From positions 1 through 37,158 of the forward strand of contig NZ_WWIR01000205.1 of NCBI RefSeq assembly GCF_009863025.1: a stretch of DNA of 37,158 nucleotides. The letters are read 5' to 3'. The notes under the pieces are model-generated. The model made no database searches, was not told the DNA's origin, and saw only the letters and a list, made by a program, of their open reading frames with translations. Source of the DNA: Streptomyces sp. SID4985. GTDB lineage: Bacteria > Actinomycetota > Actinomycetes > Streptomycetales > Streptomycetaceae. This document shows positions 32,150 through 37,158 of this stretch, in pieces (within the stretch, counting starts at the first letter, position 1; every line of letters starts with the position of its first letter). The position numbers and the translations under genes are program-made.

Positions 32150-32884
32150 ATGCGCAAGCAGGATGTCGCCCGGCTCTTCACCACCCCGGTGGACTCCCCG
32201 GCGTACGCGCCCACGCGGTACCGCTTCACCGACCGCGAGTACCTCAACATCACCTACCGCACCGACCCCGAGGCGCTGCGCCGCCTGGTCCCCGAGCCGC
32301 TGACGGTCCCGGACCCGCTGGTCCGCTTCGAGGTCATGCGGATGCCCGACACCACAGGGCTGGGCGACTACACCGAGGCCGGTCAGCTCATCACCGTCGA
32401 ACACGAGGGTGAGCGGGGCGAGTTCAACCTCGCAATGTACGTGAACAGCGTCCCCGCGATCTCCAGCGGCCGCGAGTACAGCGCGTACCCGAAGAAGTCC
32501 GGCTCACCGGCGCTGTACGTCGACTCCGACACGCTGGTGGGCACGCTGGACTACGGCAGCCTGCGCGTGGCCAACGCCACCATGGGCTACAAGCAGCGCG
32601 CGATGGACCTGGACGAGGCCCGCGCCGAGATCTGCGTGCCGACGTTCATGATCAAGACGGTGCCGAACTACGACGGCACCCCGCGCATCTGCGACCTGGT
32701 GCGCACCCGGATCACGGACATCACCGTGAAGAGCGCGTACACCGGCCCGGCGCGGCTCCAGCTCTTCGCGCATGTGATGGCGCCGCTCGCGGATCTGCCG
32801 GTGCTGGAGGTCGTGAGCGCCAGCCACATCCGCACGGATCTGTCCCTCAACCCGGTCGAGCCGGTCTTCGACTACCTCGCCTGA
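32150..32884 (+). CDS. adc: Acetoacetate decarboxylase
   Basis: A 244-residue enzyme, the same length as Clostridium acetobutylicum Adc. All residues I recall as active-site residues in that enzyme fall at the same numbers: Arg29, Glu61, Glu76, and the lysine pair Lys115-Lys116 in EYSAYPKKSGSPAL, Lys115 being the Schiff-base residue. It should therefore decarboxylate acetoacetate to acetone and CO2, or a similar beta-keto acid through the same imine chemistry. The ATG at 32150 has CTGGAGG 6 nt upstream; codons further upstream in the same frame give a non-family extension. It is first in a cluster with a carnitine-dehydrogenase-like enzyme and a CoA-transferase, and is divergent from LysR. 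Confidence 0.93.
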   Translation: MRKQDVARLFTTPVDSPAYAPTRYRFTDREYLNITYRTDPEALRRLVPEPLTVPDPLVRFEVMRMPDTTGLGDYTEAGQLITVEHEGERGEFNLAMYVNSVPAISSGREYSAYPKKSGSPALYVDSDTLVGTLDYGSLRVANATMGYKQRAMDLDEARAEICVPTFMIKTVPNYDGTPRICDLVRTRITDITVKSAYTGPARLQLFAHVMAPLADLPVLEVVSASHIRTDLSLNPVEPVFDYLA

Positions 32885-32981
32885 GCCTGAGCCGAGCCCG
32901 AGCCCGAGCGAGTCCGGCGCGAACCCCCGTCCCCTCTTCTTTACTTCCTCCTTCTTCGAGCTTCGAGAAAGCCGCGACATC

Positions 32982-33986
32982 ATGCCCTCTGTTCCCGAAC
33001 CCACCGCCTCCAGCCTCTCCGGCACCGCCCCGGACTCCCGCAAGCGCGCCGCGATCGTCGGCGGTGGCGTCATCGGCGTCTCCTGGGCCGCCCTCTTCCT
33101 CGCGCACGGCATGGAGGTGGTCGTCAGCGACCCCCGGCCCGGCATCGAGGAGACCGTCCGCGCCGGTCTCGCCGAGATCACCCCGACCCTGGACGAACTC
33201 GGGCTTCCCACCGAGCACTTGACCGACCGGCTTGCCTTCGAGGCCGACCTCGCGACCGCCGTCGCGGACGCGGACGTCGTCCAGGAGAACGGCCCCGAGC
33301 GCCTCGACCTCAAGCAGGAGATCTGGCGTACCGTCGAAGAGGCCGCCCCCGCGCACGCGTTGCTCGCGACGTCGACCTCCAGCATCCCGGCGACCGCCAT
33401 CGCCGCGGGCCTGTCGCAGCCCGAACGACTCATCGTGGGGCACCCGTTCAACCCGCCGCACCTCGTGCCGCTGGTGGAGGTCGTGCCCGGCGAGAAGACC
33501 TCGCCGGAGGTGGTCCGCGAGGCCGTGGACTTCTACACCGCCCTCGGCAAGAAGCCGCAGGTGCTGCACAAGGAGATCCCGGGCTTCGTCGCCAACCGCC
33601 TGCAGTCCGCGCTGTTCCGCGAGTGCGTGCATCTGGTCGCGGAGGGCGTGGTGACGGAGGAGGAGCTGGACGAGATCGTGACCTCGTCCATCGGACTGCG
33701 CTGGGCCGTCGCGGGCCCCTTCCGCACCTTCCACCTCGGCGGCGGCCCCGAGGGCCTGCCCCACTTCATCGAGCACCTGGGCCGCGCCATGGCCGACCAC
33801 ATGTGGCCCGCCCTGGGCAACCCCACGCTCGACGACACCACGGTCACCCTCCTCGCCGACCAGGCCCGGGACACCTTCGGCGACGGCACCGTGGCGGAGC
33901 TGGCCGCCGCGCGCGACCGCGCGCAGATCGCGCTCATGCGCGCCCTGGGCGAGACCCCGGACCGGCGGGACGCCGACCATGCCTGA
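32982..33986 (+). CDS. 3-hydroxyacyl-CoA dehydrogenase family protein, L-carnitine dehydrogenase-like
   Basis: A 334-residue NAD-dependent enzyme. Seen: GGGVIG (27-32), acidic Asp50 at the end of beta-2 indicating NAD+, STSS (131-134), catalytic His154 in GHPFNPPHLVPLVEVV with Glu166, and Asn205 in GFVANRLQSA. The C-terminal pattern IGLRWAVAGPFRTFHLGGG is like L-carnitine dehydrogenase and lambda-crystallin, not FadB, so the substrate is more likely a free beta-hydroxy acid than an acyl-CoA. The product, a beta-keto acid, would suit the upstream decarboxylase. The 20 or so N-terminal residues are an extra disordered-looking tail. The ATG at 32982 has GAGAAAG 14 nt upstream, which is weak. A repeat array follows its stop. 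Confidence 0.9.
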   Translation: MPSVPEPTASSLSGTAPDSRKRAAIVGGGVIGVSWAALFLAHGMEVVVSDPRPGIEETVRAGLAEITPTLDELGLPTEHLTDRLAFEADLATAVADADVVQENGPERLDLKQEIWRTVEEAAPAHALLATSTSSIPATAIAAGLSQPERLIVGHPFNPPHLVPLVEVVPGEKTSPEVVREAVDFYTALGKKPQVLHKEIPGFVANRLQSALFRECVHLVAEGVVTEEELDEIVTSSIGLRWAVAGPFRTFHLGGGPEGLPHFIEHLGRAMADHMWPALGNPTLDDTTVTLLADQARDTFGDGTVAELAAARDRAQIALMRALGETPDRRDADHA

Positions 33987-33993
33987 CCTCCCG

Positions 33994-34135
33994 CACCGGC
34001 AGGAGACCGGCCAGGGCTGACCGCCCACACCGGCAGGACACCGCCCCGGCCTGACCACCCGCACCGGCAGGACACCGACCTGGGCGGACCGCCCGCACCG
34101 GCAGGACACCGGCCTGGGCGGACCGCCCGCACCGG
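33994..34135. repeat. Exact 34-bp-period tandem repeat between the dehydrogenase and CoA-transferase genes
   Basis: CACCGGCAGGA recurs at 33994, 34028, 34062 and 34096, and truncated as CACCGG at 34130, always 34 bp apart. The units are 75-95% alike; the last two are nearly identical. Units three and four contain GGGCGGACCGCCC (34082-34094 and 34116-34128), which can form a tight hairpin. The array fills most of the 204-bp gap and begins 7 bp after the dehydrogenase stop. Confidence 0.93.
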
Positions 34136-34190
34136 AACACCGCCGCCGGACCACCGCCTTCACCGCACCCCACGCGAGAAACGCACCCCC

Positions 34191-35678
34191 ATGAACCTCA
34201 CCGAGAAGATCACGCGGGCGATCGACACCCCCGCCACCGACGACGCGTTCGACGTCCACGCCGAGATGACCGACGTCCTCGCGGGCATCGGGCTGAAGCC
34301 GGAGGACACCGGCGGCACGATCACCTTCGAGGGCGCCGACCCCGTCGTCCCCAGCACCCTGCGCCTGGGCGCCGCCTCCGGCATCGCCCTGGTCGCCAAG
34401 TCCGCGGCCATCGCGGCCCTGTGGAAGGACCGCACCGGTCGCGGTCAGGACATCCACATGGACCTGCGCGTGGGCCCGCACCGGCTGTGCCCGTTCTACG
34501 AGCAGAAGTGGGAGCTGCTCAACGGCTACACCGGGGGCACCCCGTCGATCATCAACATGGCCCTCGCCAACAACTTCTACCGCAGCGCGGACGGCCGTTG
34601 GATGATGCCGTTCAACATCTATCCCAACATCAAGGTCGCCGCCGAGCGGCTGCTCGGGGTGGGTGACGTACCCGAGCACGTCGCCGCCGCGATCGCGCAG
34701 TGGGACGCCCGGGAGCTGGAGCGGGCGGGCGCGGAGGCCGGTTGCGTGATGCCGATGGTGCGCACGCCCGCCGAGATCTTGACGGAACGTCAGTACGCCG
34801 ACATCCTCGCCCACTTGCCGCTGGTAGAGATCACCCGCGTCGGCGACAGCGACCCCGAGCCGCTGCCCGCCGACCCCACCGCCCCGCTGGACGGCGTACG
34901 CGCGCTCGGCATGGGCCACATCATCGCCGGGGCAGGAGCCGGGCGCGCTCTCGCCCTGCACGGCGCGGACGTGCTGAACCTGTGGCGGCCGTACGAGCTG
35001 GAGCACGACGTCACCTACCTGACGACGAGCGTCGGCGTGCGCTCTGCCACGGTGAGCCCGTACACCCCGGAAGGTCTGGCCCGTATCCATGAACTCCAGG
35101 CCGGGGCCGATGTGTTCTTCGCCAACCGGCGCCCCGGTTTCCTGGAGTCCATCGGCCTGTCCGAGGAGGAGTCGATCGCCCGGCGCCCCGGACTCGTCTA
35201 CGCCACGGTGTCGTTGAACGGTCACGAGGGGCCGTGGAAGGACTACCTCGGCTTCGACCAGACCGCGGGCGCGCTCACCGGTCTGCTGCACCTGGAGGGT
35301 GACGGCGACCGGCCCGCGCTGCCGCCCATCACCGTCGTCAACGACTATCTCGTCTCGTGGTTCCTGACGGCAGGCATCGCCGAGGCGCTGCGCCGCCGCG
35401 CTGTGGACGGCGGCAGCTACCGCGTCCACGTCTCGCTGTCCCGCGTGGCCCTGTGGATCCTCTCCATGGGCATCTTCGACCAGGACTACGCGAAGGAGAT
35501 CGCGGGCACGGGCGAGCTGCACGCCTACCCGGACCCCGAGCTGTTCACCGCCGAGACGCCGCTCGGCCACTACCAGGGCATCACCGACCAGGTGCGGATG
35601 TCGGACACCCCGGGCGCCTACCGGCAGATCCTCGTGCCGCGCGGCTCCCAGCGGCCGGAATGGCTGCCGACCGCCTGA
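34191..35678 (+). CDS. CaiB/BaiF-type CoA-transferase with half-domains in swapped order
   Basis: A 495-residue protein of the family III CoA-transferase superfamily, which moves CoA between carboxylic acids. The second half (about 230-420) is the canonical N-terminal Rossmann-like part: LDGVRALGMGHIIAGAGAGR, LHGADVLNLWRP, ADVFFANRRPGFLESIGL, PGLVYATVSLNG, and Asp385 in VVNDYLVS at the catalytic-Asp position. The first half (about 55-220) matches the C-terminal part of a CaiB subunit: TGRGQDIHMDL, the NFYRSADGRW segment and the AQWDARELE segment; Ala61 stands where the Asp would be. The ATG at 34191 has no strong ribosome site. It is last in the cluster, beyond the 34-bp repeats, and ends before a strong hairpin. 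Substrates are unknown. Confidence 0.9.
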   Translation: MNLTEKITRAIDTPATDDAFDVHAEMTDVLAGIGLKPEDTGGTITFEGADPVVPSTLRLGAASGIALVAKSAAIAALWKDRTGRGQDIHMDLRVGPHRLCPFYEQKWELLNGYTGGTPSIINMALANNFYRSADGRWMMPFNIYPNIKVAAERLLGVGDVPEHVAAAIAQWDARELERAGAEAGCVMPMVRTPAEILTERQYADILAHLPLVEITRVGDSDPEPLPADPTAPLDGVRALGMGHIIAGAGAGRALALHGADVLNLWRPYELEHDVTYLTTSVGVRSATVSPYTPEGLARIHELQAGADVFFANRRPGFLESIGLSEEESIARRPGLVYATVSLNGHEGPWKDYLGFDQTAGALTGLLHLEGDGDRPALPPITVVNDYLVSWFLTAGIAEALRRRAVDGGSYRVHVSLSRVALWILSMGIFDQDYAKEIAGTGELHAYPDPELFTAETPLGHYQGITDQVRMSDTPGAYRQILVPRGSQRPEWLPTA

Positions 35679-35707
35679 TCCGGCGGGCCGCCCGTGCGAC
35701 GAGGCAT

Positions 35708-35744
35708 CGGGGCGCCGCGGACCGTCACGGTCCCCGGCGCCCCG
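35708..35744. terminator. Bidirectional hairpin terminator
   Basis: CGGGGCGCCG (35708-35717) pairs with CGGCGCCCCG (35735-35744); inside, GGACC and GGTCC also pair around a GTCAC loop, with one C-C mismatch. It lies between the convergent CoA-transferase and ung genes, 8 bp from the ung stop. Confidence 0.85.
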
Positions 35745-35751
35745 CACGTCG

Positions 35752-36429
35752 CTACGGCAGGCGCCAGTCCACCGGCTCCGCGCCCTGCTGCGCCAGAAGT
35801 TCGTTGGCCCGGCTGAACGGGCGCGAGCCGAAGAAGCCGCGGTCGGCCGACATGGGCGAGGGGTGCGCCGACTCGATGGCCGGGTAATCGCCGAGCAGGG
35901 GGCGCGCGTTGCGGGCGTCGCGGCCCCACAGGATGGAGACCAGCGGCTTGCCGCGCGCGGCGAGGGCGCGGATCGCCTGCTCGGTGACCTCTTCCCAGCC
36001 CTGGCCCCGGTGGGCGCCGGGCTTGCGCGGGGCCGTGGTCAGCGCCCTGTTCAGCAACAGGACGCCCTGCTGGGTCCAGGGGGTCAGATCGCCGTTGGAC
36101 GGCCGGGGCAGGCCCAGGTCCGAGTGCAGCTCCCGGTATATGTTCTCCAGGCTGCCCGGCAGCTGCCGTACCTCCGGCGCCACCGCGAAGCTCAGCCCGA
36201 TGGCCATGCCCGGCGTGGGATAGGGGTCCTGGCCCACGATCAGGACCCGCACATCATCGAAGGGCTGCTGGAAGGCGCGCAGGACGTTCGCCCCGGACGG
36301 CAGATAGGTCCGCCCCGCCGCCACCTCGGCACGCAGGAAGTCACCCATGGCCGCGATACGGCCCTCCACCGGCTCCAGGGCCTTGGCCCAGCCGGTCTCC
36401 ACAAGTTCACTCAACGGTCGTCGTGCCAC
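35752..36429 (-). CDS. ung: Uracil-DNA glycosylase (family 1)
   Basis: A 225-residue UNG that removes uracil from DNA for base-excision repair. Seen: the water-activating motif [16 protein letters not shown] with catalytic Asp68, LLLNRALT, and the leucine-loop motif [17 protein letters not shown] with His189. In this family the minor-groove intercalation loop is usually HPSPLS; here Met replaces Leu, a conservative change seen in actinobacteria. The GTG at 36429 lies 8 nt after TAGAGT, suggesting a leaderless mRNA. It shares a 101-bp divergent promoter region with the N-acetylglucosamine kinase-like gene. Confidence 0.96.
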   Translation of the reverse strand: MARRPLSELVETGWAKALEPVEGRIAAMGDFLRAEVAAGRTYLPSGANVLRAFQQPFDDVRVLIVGQDPYPTPGMAIGLSFAVAPEVRQLPGSLENIYRELHSDLGLPRPSNGDLTPWTQQGVLLLNRALTTAPRKPGAHRGQGWEEVTEQAIRALAARGKPLVSILWGRDARNARPLLGDYPAIESAHPSPMSADRGFFGSRPFSRANELLAQQGAEPVDWRLP

Positions 36430-36437
36430 GTCAAGTC

Positions 36438-36443
36438 ACTCTA
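36438..36443 (-). promoter_or_regulatory. Candidate -10 of a leaderless ung promoter
   Basis: TAGAGT on the minus strand ends 8 nt before the GTG start of ung; no Shine-Dalgarno is present. An inverted repeat AGTGG-CCC-CCACT (36443-36455) lies immediately upstream. Confidence 0.45.
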
Positions 36444-36516
36444 GTGGCCCCCACTGACAATCCGCTCCGGCGAGTGGAAAGCACGGAACAGCCGGGACGC
36501 CCGGCATGCGCGCCGC

Positions 36517-36522
36517 TACTCT
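36517..36522 (+). promoter_or_regulatory. Candidate -10 of a leaderless promoter for the N-acetylglucosamine kinase-like gene
   Basis: TACTCT ends 8 nt before the GTG at 36531. The pyrimidine-rich gap (TCCTTCCC) has no ribosome-binding site. Confidence 0.4.
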
Positions 36523-36530
36523 TCCTTCCC

Positions 36531-37158
36531 GTGAGCCGTGCGCCCAAGCGAGCCGACCGAGCCGATGGAGCCGACCGAGCCGAGCGAGCCGACGGAGCCG
36601 GGCGAGGACCGGCGTCCGCCGTGCCGTCCGCCTTCCTCGCCGTGGACTCCGGCGGCTCCGGCATCCGGGTGGCGGTGGGCCTCCCCGGCACGGGCCGTAC
36701 GGCCGAGGCGGCGACCCGGGAGCCCGTGCGGACCACGGAGCGCGGCCTCGACCCCGCGCACCTCATAGCCCAAGTCGCGCCCCTGGCCCGTACGTTGGCC
36801 GCCGAAGTCGGGGCGGACCGTATCTCCTGGGCCGTCGTCGGGTCCGCCGGGTTCGCGAGTCTGGGCGAGGCTCTGCGTGCCGAGCTGCCGGGTGCGCTCG
36901 CCCGGGAGCTGGGGGTACGGACCGTCGCTCTCGCCGCCGACGCGGTGACCGCCTATGTCGGCGCCCTCGGCCCCCGTCCCGGTGCCGTGCTCGCCGCGGG
37001 CACCGGGATGATCGCCGTCGGTACGGACCTGACCGGCTGGCGGCGGGCGGACGGCTGGGGGCATCTGCTGGGCGACTGCGGCGGCGGGGCCTGGATCGGC
37101 CGGGCCGGCCTGGAGGCCGCGCTGCGCGCGCACGACGGGCGGGACGGCGGCTCGGCCG
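36531..37158 (+). CDS. N-acetylglucosamine kinase-like protein (BadF/BadG/BcrA/BcrD ATPase family), 3' end outside window
   Basis: The visible 209 codons give the N-terminal part of an ASKHA-fold kinase that would phosphorylate N-acetylglucosamine or another hexosamine. Seen: the phosphate-1 motif FLAVDSGGSGIRVAVG (about 35-50), VVGSAGF, AADAVTAYVGALG, the AGTGMIAVG motif and the GWGHLLGDCGGGAWIGRAGLE block (split here as GWGHLLGDCGGG and AWIGRAGLE) diagnostic of the family. The GTG at 36531 is chosen for its leaderless promoter; a GTG at 36621 would remove a 30-residue Ala/Asp/Arg/Gly-rich tail encoded by a 9-bp repeat. The gene runs off the right edge. Confidence 0.88.
   Translation, partial: MSRAPKRADRADGADRAERADGAGRGPASAVPSAFLAVDSGGSGIRVAVGLPGTGRTAEAATREPVRTTERGLDPAHLIAQVAPLARTLAAEVGADRISWAVVGSAGFASLGEALRAELPGALARELGVRTVALAADAVTAYVGALGPRPGAVLAAGTGMIAVGTDLTGWRRADGWGHLLGDCGGGAWIGRAGLEAALRAHDGRDGGSA
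36549..36602 (+). repeat. 9-bp tandem repeat encoding the N-terminal tail of the kinase
   Basis: Six adjacent 9-nt units of the type CGAGCCGAC/GGAGCCGAC. In the reading frame of the kinase they encode repeats of the form Arg/Gly-Ala-Asp/Glu, giving an in-frame, length-variable, charged tail. Confidence 0.85.

Noticed and set aside
33994..34135. CRISPR-like array
   Set aside because: The 34-bp units are directly adjacent with no unique spacers, and no cas genes are present. It is a tandem repeat.
36443..36455. DasR (dre) operator before the N-acetylglucosamine kinase-like gene
   Set aside because: AGTGG-CCC-CCACT has dre-like half-sites, but the spacer is 3 bp instead of the 6 bp of the known dre site, and it lies nearer to the ung promoter.
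1..37158. Mobile element, prophage or biosynthetic gene cluster
   Set aside because: No integrase, transposase, phage structural gene, tRNA-flanked repeat, polyketide or peptide synthetase is seen, and composition is uniform across the window.

Overview
The window is high-GC (roughly 70-75%) actinobacterial chromosome, most likely Streptomyces or a close relative. The evidence is extreme third-position G/C, many GTG and one TTG start, tight ATGA/GTGA overlaps, several apparently leaderless promoters (TANNNT 5-8 nt before the start codon), and gene families typical of that genus (DUF6986, DUF6421, DUF5134, PaaX, a CtpI-like P-type ATPase). I see no rRNA, tRNA, integrase, transposase or CRISPR. 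It reads as ordinary chromosome with accessory metabolic modules. Gene names and functions come from reading the translations, not from database searches.

Layout. 1-1.9 kb: ROK sugar kinase (partial) divergent from a LacI regulator, with a 12-bp palindrome between them. 1.9-5.2 kb: DUF6986 aldolase-like gene and the etfB-etfA electron-transfer flavoprotein operon. 5.4-6.5 kb: flavin reductase preceded by a 26-codon Cys-ending leader peptide, and a thioredoxin-like protein. 6.9-7.6 kb: lysophospholipid acyltransferase. 7.8-11.1 kb: DUF6421, an SDR and threonine aldolase in one orientation; the last two overlap by 4 nt. 11.4-13.1 kb: glycerophosphodiester phosphodiesterase, GNAT and VOC genes. 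13.2-15.4 kb: FUSC transporter-MarR operon with a probable operator. 15.6-18.7 kb: DUF5134 membrane protein, M56 peptidase, PAP2 phosphatase and HAD hydrolase. 18.9-22.5 kb: TetR, FprA-type ferredoxin-NADP reductase and NCS2 nucleobase permease. 22.5-27.4 kb: a small membrane protein and a 1454-residue P-type ATPase. 27.6-30.8 kb: PaaX regulator divergent from an AidB-like acyl-CoA dehydrogenase, then an Rv1733c-like membrane protein. 31.1-35.7 kb: LysR regulator divergent from an acetoacetate decarboxylase, a carnitine-dehydrogenase-like enzyme and a CaiB-type CoA-transferase. 35.8-37.2 kb: uracil-DNA glycosylase divergent from an N-acetylglucosamine kinase-like gene (partial).

The most interesting parts are: (i) the LysR/Adc/dehydrogenase/CoA-transferase module, which could oxidise a beta-hydroxy acid and decarboxylate the beta-keto acid, and which carries an exact 34-bp-period tandem repeat before its last gene; (ii) the leader peptide before the flavin reductase, which looks like a cysteine- or sulfur-responsive attenuator; (iii) the P-type ATPase, whose N-terminal half seems to contain a degenerate copy of its own phosphorylation domain; and (iv) several inverted repeats sitting in divergent or self-regulated promoters, which name candidate operators for the LacI, MarR, PaaX and LysR regulators.
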